64,000 nt of DNA from Yersinia bercovieri ATCC 43970 (GCF_013282745.1 NZ_CP054044.1:3596001-3660000), one strand, 5' to 3'. Shown: positions 12,264-21,292, counted from the first letter of the stretch. Notes: generated by a model not told the origin, from the sequence alone. Program-made: numbers and translations.

Positions 12264-12767
12264 ATGACACAAACCGTACATTTTCAAGGCAATCCAGTGA
12301 CCGTCGCCGGTCAATTGCCGCAAGTGGGCGATAAAGCGAAAGACTTTACTTTGGTAGCGAAAGATTTATCTGACGTGGCCCTGAGCAACTTCGTTGGCAA
12401 ACGTAAAGTCCTGAATATCTTCCCAAGCATTGATACTGGTGTTTGTGCTGCATCGGTACGTAAATTCAATCAACTGGCAGGCGAACTTGAGAACACTGTA
12501 GTTCTTTGCATCTCCTCAGACTTGCCATTTGCCCAATCACGTTTTTGCGGTGCTGAAGGTCTGAGCAACGTCACTACACTGTCAACTTTGCGTGGCGCTG
12601 ACTTCAAACAAGCTTACGGTGTGGCTATTACTGAAGGCCCATTGGCAGGTTTGACTGCCCGTGCTGTGGTGGTTCTGGATGGTCAGGACAACGTTATCTA
12701 CAGTGAGTTGGTTAATGAGATCACCACTGAACCAAACTATGATGCCGCACTGGCAGCACTGAAATAA
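12264..12767 (+). CDS. tpx: Thiol peroxidase Tpx
   Basis: A 167-residue atypical 2-Cys peroxiredoxin that reduces lipid and hydrogen peroxides using thioredoxin. The peroxidatic cysteine is C61 in [10 protein letters not shown] and the resolving cysteine is C95 in SRFCGAEG; C82 is also conserved. The ATG at 12264 was chosen because AAGGGAG lies 7 nt upstream and the product begins [12 protein letters not shown]. Upstream in-frame codons would add residues not found in the family. A strong terminator follows. Confidence 0.97.
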   Translation: MTQTVHFQGNPVTVAGQLPQVGDKAKDFTLVAKDLSDVALSNFVGKRKVLNIFPSIDTGVCAASVRKFNQLAGELENTVVLCISSDLPFAQSRFCGAEGLSNVTTLSTLRGADFKQAYGVAITEGPLAGLTARAVVVLDGQDNVIYSELVNEITTEPNYDAALAALK

Positions 12768-12808
12768 GTCGATAACTCTCGGTTTGAATCAAACCGGAGT
12801 GTGGATTC

Positions 12809-12845
12809 AAAACGGCTGTCCCTTTGGGGTTCAGCCGTTTTTTTA
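12809..12845 (+). terminator. Intrinsic terminator after tpx
   Basis: AAAACGGCTG (12809-12818) pairs with CAGCCGTTTT (12832-12841), followed by more T. The A run on the left means it could also serve the convergent tyrR transcript. Confidence 0.85.
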
Positions 12846-12878
12846 TGAAAATCTCATCACAGACAACTTATCTGTGAC

Positions 12879-14456
12879 TTACTCCTCTTCACTCTCATCA
12901 CTCACCGGCCGTTTACTGCTTAAGCCATATTCGCGTAACTTATTGGCAATCGCGGTGTGGGAAACACCCAGCCGCTTAGCCAGTTTCCGCGTGCTCGGAT
13001 AGTTGCGATAAAGCCGGGTCAGCACCGAACGTTCGAACCGTTTGCTGATATCATCCAGCGAACCATCCAGCACTTCATCCCCCAGCGCGGCTTCAACTTC
13101 AAATTCCGGCAGAGTAATATCTTGTGGTCGCAGCTCTGAACCCTCTAACTGGGTCAAGGCGCGATAGATGGCATTTTTCAGTTGCCGCACATTACCCGGC
13201 CAGCCATAGTTGGTCAGGAAACTGCTGAGCTCCGGGGCCAGTTTTGGCCGAGGAACACCCTGTTCATCGGAGAAACGAGCAACAAATAGCGCCGTCAGCG
13301 GCATGATATCGGCCTGACGCTCACGTAATGGCGGCAAAGTGATAGTCAGCACATTGAGGCGATAATAGAGATCCTCACGGAACTCACCGCGCTGTACCAA
13401 CTCCACTAAATTCTTTTGCGTGGCGCAAATCACCCGCACATCGACATGCACCTCATGCTCCTCACCAACCCGGCGGAAAGTGCCATCATTGAGGAAGCGC
13501 AACAGTTTGATCTGCATGCGAGGCGACATTTCGCCGATTTCGTCCAGCAGCACCGAGCCACCATTTGCCTGCTCAAAAAAGCCTTTTTTGCCTTCAATGG
13601 CATTGGGGTAAGCCCCGGCGGCATAACCGAACAGTTCGCTTTCCACCACGTCGTCTGGCAATGAAGCGCAGTTAAGCCCGAGAAAAGGCATTTTTCCGCG
13701 TGGACTGCGCAGATGACAGGCGCGCGCCAAGAGATCCTTCCCGGTGCCGGTATCCCCCACCAACAACAGTGGCGCATCCAACATGGCTAACTTGCGAGCT
13801 TGATCAAGCACCTGACGCATTTTAGTGCTGGTCGCGACTATCTGCTTAAATTCAGTATCGTCGTTAACCGATAGGATTTGCAGTTGCTGCCCCATGCGGG
13901 CGGTAGATTTTAGCATCACTACCGCGCCAACAGTCTGATTTTTCTGATTCTCGTCTTCGAGCTGGATGGGGGTGATCTCCATCAGATAATCCTGATTATT
14001 GATCAACACACGTTCGGTATGAGGTGCTGTTTCTCCCCCCTCAAACCAGCGGGCAAAGTTATAGCCACCCAGGAGGCTGCCCGCAGTTTTGTGGCGGATT
14101 TTCTCCTCATTGAGGGAGAACAGATCACGGGCCGCCGGGTTGGCTAGCTCAAGATTGCCCTTTAAATCGATAGAGAAGACCGGCTCAGGCATCGACTCGA
14201 GCAGTGCGCGCAGTGAGCGGTGCTCTCGCTCTGATGGCATAAAGGAGACGGTGCGGACATCAGTTACACCATCAATGCGGCGAATATCCATCATTAATGC
14301 GCTAAATACGCTGAAATCTAGTTGAGAGAAGTTCAGGTAGATGCGACCAATTGGATCAATTTCGATCCCCCGTAAATCAATGCTGCGTAAAACCAAGAGA
14401 TCAAGTAACTCTCTGGTAAGACCGATTCGGTCTTCGCAAAAAACTTCCAAGCGCAT
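12879..14456 (-). CDS. tyrR: Aromatic amino acid regulator TyrR
   Basis: A 525-residue regulator of aromatic amino acid biosynthesis and transport. Domain order is an ACT domain (about 1-75), a PAS domain (about 78-190), a AAA+ domain (Walker A GDTGTGK at 234-240, Walker B around 301-309) and a C-terminal Fis-type helix-turn-helix (TRKLAKRLGVSHTAIANKLREYGLS). The start at 14456 gives MRLEVFCEDR as in E. coli; the longer upstream frame is not conserved. Where sigma-54 activators have GAFTGA this protein reads GAYPNA (281-286), agreeing with TyrR acting at sigma-70 promoters. Confidence 0.96.
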   Translation of the reverse strand: MRLEVFCEDRIGLTRELLDLLVLRSIDLRGIEIDPIGRIYLNFSQLDFSVFSALMMDIRRIDGVTDVRTVSFMPSEREHRSLRALLESMPEPVFSIDLKGNLELANPAARDLFSLNEEKIRHKTAGSLLGGYNFARWFEGGETAPHTERVLINNQDYLMEITPIQLEDENQKNQTVGAVVMLKSTARMGQQLQILSVNDDTEFKQIVATSTKMRQVLDQARKLAMLDAPLLLVGDTGTGKDLLARACHLRSPRGKMPFLGLNCASLPDDVVESELFGYAAGAYPNAIEGKKGFFEQANGGSVLLDEIGEMSPRMQIKLLRFLNDGTFRRVGEEHEVHVDVRVICATQKNLVELVQRGEFREDLYYRLNVLTITLPPLRERQADIMPLTALFVARFSDEQGVPRPKLAPELSSFLTNYGWPGNVRQLKNAIYRALTQLEGSELRPQDITLPEFEVEAALGDEVLDGSLDDISKRFERSVLTRLYRNYPSTRKLAKRLGVSHTAIANKLREYGLSSKRPVSDESEEE

Positions 14457-14534
14457 CAGTATCGACCTTATATATGGCAGGTGCGGAATTCTGGCTATGA
14501 TAATACCCTGTCCCCCCTTGCTGATGAAGCAGTC

Positions 14535-14552
14535 TGTCAGCAAAAGTTGACA
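14535..14552 (-). promoter_or_regulatory. Candidate TYR box upstream of tyrR
   Basis: TGTCAG-N6-TTGACA is an 18-bp palindrome that keeps the TGT...ACA ends of the TYR box consensus TGTAAA-N6-TTTACA. It lies about 80 bp upstream of the tyrR start, and tyrR is autoregulated in E. coli. The match is imperfect. Confidence 0.45.
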
Positions 14553-14717
14553 GAAATCGGCTTTTTGCTGTTTTTTTTTACGCCCTCAGCACACTAAGGA
14601 AAGATCATCAACCCTTAACGCCGCCATATATAACGTCATATTATTATTTATATGAATAATTCAGAATAATATAATGGCTGGATGTGTCAACTTCCCTCGT
14701 CAAGGTCAAGTGACACT

Positions 14718-14757
14718 TTGCTTTATCTCGGCCAGTTGGCTATAGTAGATGTAGCCA
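14718..14757 (+). promoter_or_regulatory. Promoter and operator of the Xre-RES module
   Basis: TTGCTT (14718-14723) and TATAGT (14741-14746) are 17 bp apart. An inverted repeat TGGCTA-N9-TAGCCA (14737-14757) covers the -10 and the expected transcription start. This is the layout of an autorepressed toxin-antitoxin promoter. Confidence 0.7.
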
Positions 14758-14775
14758 CATGACCGAGGAGGTTAT

Positions 14776-15222
14776 ATGAGAGCATATCACCCAACACCTG
14801 CGAGCAAAACTGGCGCACTATGGCGTGAGATTGGTTTGCCCGCCAGCCGTGGCACCGTTTTGGTTGACAGCATTAAGTTGGGGTTTTCTGTTGATGTCAT
14901 CGACAGTATTCACCTTTGGGCCTCCATGCCTAAAGCTGAAATATTACGAGCAACGGGGATCCCCAGCCGTAGTTTGACGCGTAGACGTACCCATGATGGC
15001 CGTTTTACGCCGGAAGAGAGTGAGCGAATTGCACGTTTCGTCCGCGTGATGGATGCGGCAGTCGATCTTTTTGGCGGCGATAAGGGCAAGGCCATCACCT
15101 GGATGTCAACGCCAATTAAGGGGTTGGGGCATCACAGCCCAGACTCTTTACTCGAGACAGAAACCGGCGCATTGGAAGTTTGTGACCTCATTGGGCGGTT
15201 GGAGCACGGCGTATTTTCCTAA
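14776..15222 (+). CDS. Xre/MbcA/ParS-family antitoxin of a RES toxin
   Basis: A 148-residue protein with a central helix-turn-helix-like region (AEILRATGIPSRSLTRRR) and the C-terminal Xre/MbcA/ParS toxin-binding domain (about 95-148, ending CDLIGRLEHGVFS). In RES-Xre modules this protein neutralises the toxin by covering its active site and represses the operon. A strong GAGGAGG ribosome site precedes the ATG. It lies 79 nt upstream of the RES gene, in the usual antitoxin-first order. The pair is inserted between tyrR and ycjF, which are neighbours in E. coli. Confidence 0.88.
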   Translation: MRAYHPTPASKTGALWREIGLPASRGTVLVDSIKLGFSVDVIDSIHLWASMPKAEILRATGIPSRSLTRRRTHDGRFTPEESERIARFVRVMDAAVDLFGGDKGKAITWMSTPIKGLGHHSPDSLLETETGALEVCDLIGRLEHGVFS

Positions 15223-15301
15223 GCTCACGGCCAGCGGGACAGGGATAAGTTTAATTGAGGGATAGTGACGCAATGAAGTTCAACCCCATGGGCCGATATT
15301 T

Positions 15302-15760
15302 ATGATGCTCTATCGCATTGTGATGCGCCGTTATCTTGCATCAACCTGGACCGGCTATGGCGCTGAAATCTATGGTGGGCGCTGGAATCATAAAGGCCAC
15401 GCGGCTCTCTATCTGGCCAGCAGTGTGTCGTTAGCCATGCTGGAAACACTGGTGCATATTCAGGACAGCTCAACCCTCAGCGAATTTGAACTATTTCAAA
15501 TCGAGATTGATGACAGCCATATCATGCTGTTGCAGCGCCCAGATTGGCCCACTGACTGGCGTAGCGACCCCGCACCGGCCACCACCATGGATCTTGGCAC
15601 TGAGTGGCTGGAATCAGCATCCTCAGTTGGATTACTGGTTCCATCCACATTAGTGCCGTCGGAAAACAACATGTTAGTCAATCCGCGCCACAAAGAGTTC
15701 CCACTCTGCTTGAACAGCGTCAAACCCCTGTCGTTCTCCTTTGATCCACGGTTAAAATAG
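15302..15760 (+). CDS. RES-domain NAD+-degrading toxin
   Basis: A 152-residue RES-domain protein. Members of this family phosphorolyse NAD+ and arrest growth unless bound by their Xre partner. Visible conserved elements are the N-terminal arginine in LYRIV, the GGRWN motif that names the family region, the tyrosine in ALYLASS, and the glutamate in MLETLVH. The frame is intact and of normal length, so the module is probably functional. Two adjacent ATG codons offer alternative starts (15302 or 15305). Confidence 0.88.
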   Translation: MMLYRIVMRRYLASTWTGYGAEIYGGRWNHKGHAALYLASSVSLAMLETLVHIQDSSTLSEFELFQIEIDDSHIMLLQRPDWPTDWRSDPAPATTMDLGTEWLESASSVGLLVPSTLVPSENNMLVNPRHKEFPLCLNSVKPLSFSFDPRLK

Positions 15761-15787
15761 TCACTGCTGCGAATCAATGGCGCACCA

Positions 15788-16849
15788 CTATTGGTTAGAT
15801 TTATCTTTTTTCGGCAGCGTATTTTTCAGCTGACTAATCAACTGACGGCGGAAATCACCTAACTTAGGTTTATCCCCCGCCATCCACGGCAAGGGGCGGC
15901 ACAGCTCCATAGCTTTGATACCCAGCCGCGCAGTCAGTAAACCGGCGCCAATCCCTTGCGCCGCACGGGCTGATAACCGCGCTGCCAGATCCTGCGATAA
16001 CCAATCCATGCCAACTTCCCGCACCAGCTCAGAGGCACCGGCAAAGGCGATGTTCAGCAGCACTAACCGGAACAAGCGGATGCGGCTGAAATAGCCCAAC
16101 TCAATGCCATACAGAGCGGCAATACGATTGATCAGTCGAATATTACGCCAGGCGATAAACGCCATATCCACCAGCGCCAATGGGCTGACGGCGATCATAA
16201 GCGCCGATTCGGCAGCATAGCGGCTGATCTCCGCCCGCGCCTGATTATCCAGCGCCGGTTGTACTAATTTTGCATATAACTCAACCACTTCCCGATCGTT
16301 ATGGGTTTCATGTAGCGAAGCTTGCCAGCGCTGGAGTGCCGGATGCCCTTGATCCAGCCCCGCCTGACGTGCCAGTTTTTCACAAAAAGCCCGTCCCTGA
16401 CCGATACCGTGACTGAGCAACAGTTCGCGCGCAATATCGCGCTCTTCCGCCCGTTGGCGTAGGCGATATAAGCGCCGCCACTCGCTCAGCACCGAACCGA
16501 CCCCCGCCAGCACAATCAGCCCACCGGCAGTGGTGGCCCCCAGTGCTATCCAATCTTGCTGTTGCCATGCCTGATTGACCCACTGCACTGACTGGGCAAT
16601 CACACTGACACCAAACAGCGCCAAACCGGCGGTCACCATTTTTCGCCACAGGCTGCGTCTTGGTTTCAGCGCCGCATTGACCAACCCCTCCACTCGCCCC
16701 TCTTCATCTTCAGCATCCAATTCCGGTGCCGCAGGATAGAAGTTCTCAGCGGTTTGCGGATCAAAAGCCTGCGCCGCTTTTAATACTGGCTCATCCAGTG
16801 GCTGCAAGGGCTGTTCAAAATCGATCCGTGGCTTTAAAGGCTCGCTCAT
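15788..16849 (-). CDS. ycjF: YcjF family inner-membrane protein (DUF697)
   Basis: A 353-residue membrane protein with an acidic cytoplasmic N-terminus (about 1-65), two hydrophobic segments near 70-125 ([16 protein letters not shown] and the one after [11 protein letters not shown]), and the conserved DUF697 region in the C-terminal half with a further hydrophobic stretch ([18 protein letters not shown]). Biochemical function is not established. Its start overlaps the ycjX stop by four bases and it follows the psp genes in the same direction, as in E. coli, where ycjXF are expressed with the phage-shock response. Confidence 0.92.
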   Translation of the reverse strand: MSEPLKPRIDFEQPLQPLDEPVLKAAQAFDPQTAENFYPAAPELDAEDEEGRVEGLVNAALKPRRSLWRKMVTAGLALFGVSVIAQSVQWVNQAWQQQDWIALGATTAGGLIVLAGVGSVLSEWRRLYRLRQRAEERDIARELLLSHGIGQGRAFCEKLARQAGLDQGHPALQRWQASLHETHNDREVVELYAKLVQPALDNQARAEISRYAAESALMIAVSPLALVDMAFIAWRNIRLINRIAALYGIELGYFSRIRLFRLVLLNIAFAGASELVREVGMDWLSQDLAARLSARAAQGIGAGLLTARLGIKAMELCRPLPWMAGDKPKLGDFRRQLISQLKNTLPKKDKSNQ

Positions 16850-18243
16850 CGCAATTTATCTCCCAATAAGAACTCCATCACAGCATCCAGCCGAATATGG
16901 GGTAGTGGGCTATCGACATTCACCGCTTGCGGGCGGAACTCATCAAAATGGAACCCCTGCTGCTGCCAGAATGCAGGCCCCGGCAAACGGGCAGGTACAT
17001 CGCCGGGAAAGACCGTCAGTGGTGTACCATCAATCAGGCGATGACCGCGCAATGCCGGTATTTTTTGCCCATGATGATCGACAATCCCGCTTTCGGTTGC
17101 CTGTACCGAGGCCAGGCCGACACAATCCATGCTGATCCCTTCAAAAGCGGCATTTTGCCACGCCTCCTGCACCAGTTGCTGTAGCAACGAGACCAGATTT
17201 GCGTGCTGATCTGCCGTGACATGGTCTGCTTTGGTGGCCGCAAACATCAGCTTATCAATACACGGCGAGAATAGGCGACGAAATAGCGTGCGCTTTCCGT
17301 AATGGAAACTCTGCATTAATTGTGTCAGCGCCAAACGCATATCGTTAAACGCCTGTGGCCCGCTGTTCAACGGTTGCAGACAATCGACCAACACGATTTG
17401 CCGATCAAAACGAACAAAGTGCTCTTTGTAAAAACCTTTGACCACCGAGTTGCAGTAGTAGTTAAAACGGGTGCGCAACATGCCAAGATTGGAGTGCTTA
17501 TCCGCCTGAGCCAGCCGCGACTCGCCAGCTCCATTGACATCTGGCCACGGGAAAAACTGCAATGCGGGCGCACCCGCCATGTCACCGGGCAATACAAAGC
17601 GCCCCGGCTGAATAAAGTGCAGCCCCTCACTCTTACAGCGAATCAGATAATCGGTATACGCCTGCGCAATCGCCGCCAGCTGATTTTCATCAGCGGGTGC
17701 CAGCGGATCACACTGTTGGCACAGTGTCAGCCAGGGCTTGGCCCACTCGGCACGATCCCCCTGTAATAAGCCCGCCATTTGGCGCGACCAGCTGAGGTAA
17801 TCCTGCTCCAGCATAGGTAAATCAAGCAACCATTCACCCGGATAATCGACAATTTCCAAATACAGCGTCGAGGTCTCTTTAAAATGGCGCAACAGCGAAT
17901 CGCCGGAACGAAAACGCAGTGCTAAACGGATCTCACTGACACCGCGTGTCGGCGTCGGCCAGTTCGGTGGGGTGCCGTACAACGAAGCCAGCCCTTCATC
18001 ATAGGTAAAGCGCTGGATCCCCAGATCACGCTGTGGCACGCGCTTTACACCCAGTAGCCGCTCTTCACGCACCGCAGAAAACAGCGGCAAACGCGCACCA
18101 CTGTGAATATGAAGTAATTGATTCACCAAAGAGGTGATAAAGGCGGTTTTACCGCTGCGGCTTAGGCCGGTTACTGCTAATCGGAGATGGCGATCCATCC
18201 CACGGTTAACCAATGAGCTGATCTCATTTTGCAGTCGTTTCAT
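16846..18243 (-). CDS. ycjX: YcjX family P-loop protein (DUF463)
   Basis: A predicted cytoplasmic GTPase-like protein of 465 residues. The P-loop [10 protein letters not shown] lies near residue 30 and [13 protein letters not shown] resembles the family's switch region. The start was placed at 18243 ([10 protein letters not shown]) because AAGGAG lies 8 nt upstream and the E. coli protein starts there; the frame extends five codons further. It overlaps the end of pspD by 20 nt, which indicates co-transcription and probable translational coupling. Role in envelope stress is inferred from context. Confidence 0.93.
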   Translation of the reverse strand: MKRLQNEISSLVNRGMDRHLRLAVTGLSRSGKTAFITSLVNQLLHIHSGARLPLFSAVREERLLGVKRVPQRDLGIQRFTYDEGLASLYGTPPNWPTPTRGVSEIRLALRFRSGDSLLRHFKETSTLYLEIVDYPGEWLLDLPMLEQDYLSWSRQMAGLLQGDRAEWAKPWLTLCQQCDPLAPADENQLAAIAQAYTDYLIRCKSEGLHFIQPGRFVLPGDMAGAPALQFFPWPDVNGAGESRLAQADKHSNLGMLRTRFNYYCNSVVKGFYKEHFVRFDRQIVLVDCLQPLNSGPQAFNDMRLALTQLMQSFHYGKRTLFRRLFSPCIDKLMFAATKADHVTADQHANLVSLLQQLVQEAWQNAAFEGISMDCVGLASVQATESGIVDHHGQKIPALRGHRLIDGTPLTVFPGDVPARLPGPAFWQQQGFHFDEFRPQAVNVDSPLPHIRLDAVMEFLLGDKLR

Positions 18244-18463
18244 GCTTCTCCTTGGCAAATTGGCCCGCAGTTGCCGTCATGGCACGTTTTAACATCGGTT
18301 CCAGCAGCAGTAGCAGCAACCAGCGCAGCGGCTTACGGCTGACATTTTTGACTATCAAGCCAGCGGCACCGGCCGGACCATAGGTCAATGCGACAGTAAA
18401 AACAATCTTAATCAATCTGGTTAATACTACACCTGCACGTCTACGGGCGGAATTATTGTTCAT
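18224..18463 (-). CDS. pspD: Phage shock protein D
   Basis: A small 79-residue protein with hydrophobic segments (LIKIVFTVALTYGPAGAAGL and LRWLLLLLLEPML), thought to be a peripheral or integral inner-membrane member of the phage-shock operon. Its function is poorly defined even in E. coli. It lies 44 nt after pspC and overlaps ycjX. The identification rests on position in the pspA-B-C-D order and the size. Confidence 0.88.
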   Translation of the reverse strand: MNNNSARRRAGVVLTRLIKIVFTVALTYGPAGAAGLIVKNVSRKPLRWLLLLLLEPMLKRAMTATAGQFAKEKHETTAK

Positions 18464-18507
18464 CTATTGCCCTCCGGCAGGGATGGATATTGCACAGCAG
18501 GCCAGTA

Positions 18508-18882
18508 TTACAACTGGCGGAAACGGCTCTCGACCACGAAGGTTTCCGAGGTCACATAGCGCTCCACCTGCCGTAAGCGCTGCTCTCCTGCACCCAGTTC
18601 ATACTCGAGCTGATCCAGTAGTTGCCGGGGTGTCGCTGCACGACCTTCACTAAAACTGGCGGCAGGTGCCGGTTCCAGCATAAATGTCAGCACGATATAG
18701 GCCGCGATAGTGAAGACGAACAGGCCAAAAAACAGGGATAACACCACCATCACCCGAATCAATCGCACCGGAATATCAAAATAGTGCGCCAATCCGGCAC
18801 ACACCCCTTTGATCATGCCCTCTTCGGGCACCCGATAGAGTTTTTTGCTGCCTAAGCCACTGTTTTTAAAAGTGTCGCCCAT
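18508..18882 (-). CDS. pspC: Phage shock protein C
   Basis: A 124-residue inner-membrane sensor. The PspC domain (about 14-72) begins LYRVPEEGMIKGVCAGLAHYF and contains the hydrophobic segment ending in IAAYIVLTFMLEP. The cytosolic or periplasmic tail (about 75-124) is the leucine-zipper-like region. With PspB it senses envelope damage and draws PspA away from PspF; in Yersinia it is needed to survive secretin mislocalisation. Its ATG overlaps the pspB stop by one base. Confidence 0.95.
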   Translation of the reverse strand: MGDTFKNSGLGSKKLYRVPEEGMIKGVCAGLAHYFDIPVRLIRVMVVLSLFFGLFVFTIAAYIVLTFMLEPAPAASFSEGRAATPRQLLDQLEYELGAGEQRLRQVERYVTSETFVVESRFRQL

Positions 18883-19109
18883 TATGACTGCCTCCAGTTT
18901 GGATGTTGTGCATCAAGGATCTCTTCCAGTGTCTGGATCCGCTCACGCATCCGGCGAGCATCGTCGGTCAACTGTGACAGGCGCTGCATATCCTGCTGGC
19001 TGAGTTGAGCGCCACTTTGCTGGCGATTGCTGTAGTGCAGCCATAACCAGATCGGTGCCACAAATAGCACAAAGATGGTCAGTGGTATGGCAAGAAACAG
19101 GATACTCAT
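18882..19109 (-). CDS. pspB: Phage shock protein B
   Basis: A 75-residue inner-membrane protein with one N-terminal transmembrane helix (ILFLAIPLTIFVLFVAPIWL) and a cytoplasmic coiled coil rich in Q, R and L. It partners PspC in sensing. The stop and pspC start share a base, so translation is likely coupled. Confidence 0.95.
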   Translation of the reverse strand: MSILFLAIPLTIFVLFVAPIWLWLHYSNRQQSGAQLSQQDMQRLSQLTDDARRMRERIQTLEEILDAQHPNWRQS

Positions 19110-19157
19110 TGGTTCCCCTTAATCATCTGCGCGGATAGCCGCATTTTCATTATGACA

Positions 19158-19179
19158 GGCCATCTGAGTTCTGATGGCC
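19158..19179 (-). other. Intercistronic hairpin between pspA and pspB
   Basis: GGCCATC (19158-19164) and GATGGCC (19173-19179) pair around 8 nt in the 99-nt gap between pspA and pspB. There is no T run. It may protect the pspA message end or lower downstream expression, which would fit the high PspA output known in related bacteria. Confidence 0.55.
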
Positions 19180-19208
19180 CGTTTAGCGTAGTAGAGTCGC
19201 ACGACACA

Positions 19209-19874
19209 TTACTCGGCTGAATTCATTTTCGCTTTCAACGCAGCCAACTGGTTATTGATTTCATCATCGACTTTCAGTTCAGCAAATTGCTGATCCAGCG
19301 ACTTCTGTTTGCCAACGCCCACGGTTTCAGCTTCCGCTTCCATGTGGTCAATGCGGCGTTCAAACTGCTCAAAACGCGCCATCGCCTCATCCAGTTTCCC
19401 GCTGTCCAGTTGACGACGCACATCACGGGATGATGCTGCCGCCTGATGGCGCAGAGTCAATGCTTGCTGTCTGGCTCGGGTTTCGGTCAGCTTACTTTCC
19501 AGCTCCGTGATCTCATGTTTCATGCGGCTCAGTGTTTCGTCCACTGTGGCCACTTCCCGTGTCAGCGTCTCAATGAGCGCCGCGACTTTTTGCTTTTCAA
19601 TCAGTGCCGCCCGGGCCAAATCTTCCTTATCTTTGCGCAGCGCCAGCTCAGCTTTATCCTGCCACTCCTGCTGCTGGCTTTCGCTGTGATCAATACGGCG
19701 CAGCAACTGCTTTTTCTCCGCTAAAGCACGGGCAGATGTTGAGCGAATTTCAACCAGCGTATCTTCCATCTCCTGAATCATCAGGCGGACTAATTTTTGC
19801 GGGTCTTCCGCTTTATCCAGCAATGTATTGATGTTTGCGTTTACGATATCGGCAAAGCGCGAAAAAATACCCAT
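19209..19874 (-). CDS. pspA: Phage shock protein A
   Basis: A 221-residue peripheral inner-membrane protein of the PspA/IM30/ESCRT-III family. It is a chain of long coiled-coil helices beginning with the amphipathic segment [21 protein letters not shown]. It represses PspF in the resting cell and polymerises at damaged membranes under stress. It is the first gene of the operon and is preceded by a sigma-54 promoter. Length equals that of the E. coli protein within one residue. Confidence 0.97.
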   Translation of the reverse strand: MGIFSRFADIVNANINTLLDKAEDPQKLVRLMIQEMEDTLVEIRSTSARALAEKKQLLRRIDHSESQQQEWQDKAELALRKDKEDLARAALIEKQKVAALIETLTREVATVDETLSRMKHEITELESKLTETRARQQALTLRHQAAASSRDVRRQLDSGKLDEAMARFEQFERRIDHMEAEAETVGVGKQKSLDQQFAELKVDDEINNQLAALKAKMNSAE

Positions 19875-19960
19875 AATAGAACTCCTCTTTCACTTGTTAG
19901 CTCTCTGACTTAATGGTGCTCAATGCGACCCTCAGAGAAATATTCATTCACCAAGACAAT

Positions 19961-19977
19961 ATCAAGAGTCGTGCCAA
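19961..19977 (-). promoter_or_regulatory. Sigma-54 promoter of the psp operon
   Basis: On the minus strand the sequence is TTGGCAC, GACTC, TTGAT, matching the -24 (TGGCAC) and -12 (TTGC/T) elements with correct spacing. It is about 87 nt upstream of the pspA start. The A/T-rich DNA between it and pspF would hold the PspF enhancers and an IHF bend. Confidence 0.85.
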
Positions 19978-20030
19978 CTTTTTGTAAAAGTTAATCTACT
20001 GAAAAATAACAAAAAAAATTTTTGCCTATT

Positions 20031-20058
20031 TTGACATAAAATGTAGAGTGATTATATT
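20031..20058 (+). promoter_or_regulatory. Sigma-70 promoter of pspF
   Basis: A perfect -35 TTGACA (20031-20036) and -10 TATATT (20053-20058) are 16 bp apart, with the start codon 25 nt downstream. It lies in the region where PspF would bind for pspA, which fits autorepression of pspF. Confidence 0.82.
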
Positions 20059-20082
20059 AACCAACTATTGGCGAATTTCATC

Positions 20083-21087
20083 ATGAGTGAGCAATTAGAT
20101 AACCTGTTGGGCGAAGCCAACTCTTTTGTTGAAGTGCTGGAGCAAGTTTCTGGGCTGGCAAAACTGAATAAGCCCGTATTGGTGATTGGTGAGCGCGGAA
20201 CCGGCAAAGAGCTGATTGCCCATCGCCTCCACTATCTATCTGAGCGCTGGCAAGGGCCGTTCATCTCCCTGAACTGCGCGGCGCTGAATGAAAATCTACT
20301 TGATTCGGAACTATTTGGCCATGAGGCTGGTGCCTTTACCGGTGCGCAAAAACGCCATCTGGGCCGCTTTGAGCGGGCTGACGGCGGGACACTGTTTTTG
20401 GACGAACTGGCAACCGCGCCCATGCTGGTGCAGGAGAAATTATTGCGGGTCATTGAGTATGGGCATCTGGAGCGGGTTGGCGGGAGCCAGCCGTTGCAGG
20501 TGGATGTGCGGCTGGTGTGTGCCACCAATGACAATTTACCCGCGTTAGCCGCGGCCGGTAAATTTCGCGCCGACTTGCTGGATCGTCTGGCTTTTGATGT
20601 GGTGCAACTGCCGCCGTTACGTGAGCGCCAGCAAGATATTATGCTATTGGCTGAGCATTTTGCTATCCAGATGTGCCGAGAGCTGGGTTTACCGCTTTTT
20701 CCCGGTTTTACGCCGCTGGCGCAAGCGCAATTGCTGGCCTATCACTGGCCGGGCAATGTGCGTGAACTGAAGAATGTGGTGGAGCGCTCGGTGTATCGCC
20801 ATGGCGACAGCATTCAGCCGCTGGATAATATTATTATCAACCCCTTCGCCGCCCGGCAGAGTGCTGATAGTGGTATTGCCGTGGCTCCTGATAGCGAAAC
20901 CTCAAGCCCCCTCCCGGCACTCCCCATCGACCTTAAGCAGTGGCTGCATAACCGTGAGCAGCAGATGTTAAAGCACGCATTAGAGCAGGCGCGATTTAAT
21001 CAGCGCAAGGCGGCGAGTTTACTGGGGCTAACTTATCATCAGTTACGCGGCATGTTGAAAAAACACGCGATCTTAACTGGAGAGTGA
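20083..21087 (+). CDS. pspF: PspF, sigma-54 activator of the psp operon
   Basis: A 334-residue AAA+ enhancer-binding protein without a receiver domain. Walker A is GERGTGKE (about 38-45), the sigma-54 contact loop GAFTGA is intact, Walker B is GGTLFLDE, and the C-terminal Fis-type helix-turn-helix is in AASLLGLTYHQLRGMLKK. PspA holds it inactive. The start at 20083 gives MSEQLDNLLGEANSF as in relatives; a TTG 15 nt upstream is not favoured. It is divergent from pspA. Confidence 0.96.
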   Translation: MSEQLDNLLGEANSFVEVLEQVSGLAKLNKPVLVIGERGTGKELIAHRLHYLSERWQGPFISLNCAALNENLLDSELFGHEAGAFTGAQKRHLGRFERADGGTLFLDELATAPMLVQEKLLRVIEYGHLERVGGSQPLQVDVRLVCATNDNLPALAAAGKFRADLLDRLAFDVVQLPPLRERQQDIMLLAEHFAIQMCRELGLPLFPGFTPLAQAQLLAYHWPGNVRELKNVVERSVYRHGDSIQPLDNIIINPFAARQSADSGIAVAPDSETSSPLPALPIDLKQWLHNREQQMLKHALEQARFNQRKAASLLGLTYHQLRGMLKKHAILTGE

Positions 21088-21151
21088 GTTGGGGAGTGAC
21101 TTGTGGGCGCGAGTGCCGCTAACACCGCTGCCGCGCCAAGAACGCAGGGTA

Positions 21152-21257
21152 AAAAAAAAGCCAGCACCCGAGCTGGCTTAAAAACACTGGAAGCAATGTG
21201 AGCAATGTCGTGCTTTCCTGTCAAAAGCCTAAAACTATTGGCTTTATCCCGAAGAGC
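21152..21257 (-). ncRNA. ryhB: RyhB-family iron-responsive small RNA
   Basis: The minus strand contains the diagnostic RyhB core GAAAGCACGACATTGC followed by TCACATTGCTTCCAGT, then a terminator whose arms AGCCAGC and GCTGGCT enclose a 6-nt loop, with nine U residues. The predicted start is near 21257, giving about 105 nt. The 5' part differs from E. coli but can form a stem (AAAGCC with GGCTTT). Yersinia carry two RyhB copies by published work; this one lies between pspF and sapA. RyhB represses iron-using proteins when iron is low. Confidence 0.95.
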
Positions 21258-21262
21258 AAACG

Positions 21263-21292
21263 AATGATAATAGTTATCAATAGCAGTTGCAA
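21263..21292 (-). promoter_or_regulatory. Fur-regulated promoter of ryhB
   Basis: A -35 TTGCAA (21292-21287) and -10 TATCAT (21269-21264) are 17 bp apart on the minus strand. A Fur box core, GATAAT-A-GTTATC, lies at 21266-21278 within a longer palindrome (21263-21280) covering the -10. Fur with iron would block transcription. Confidence 0.87.
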
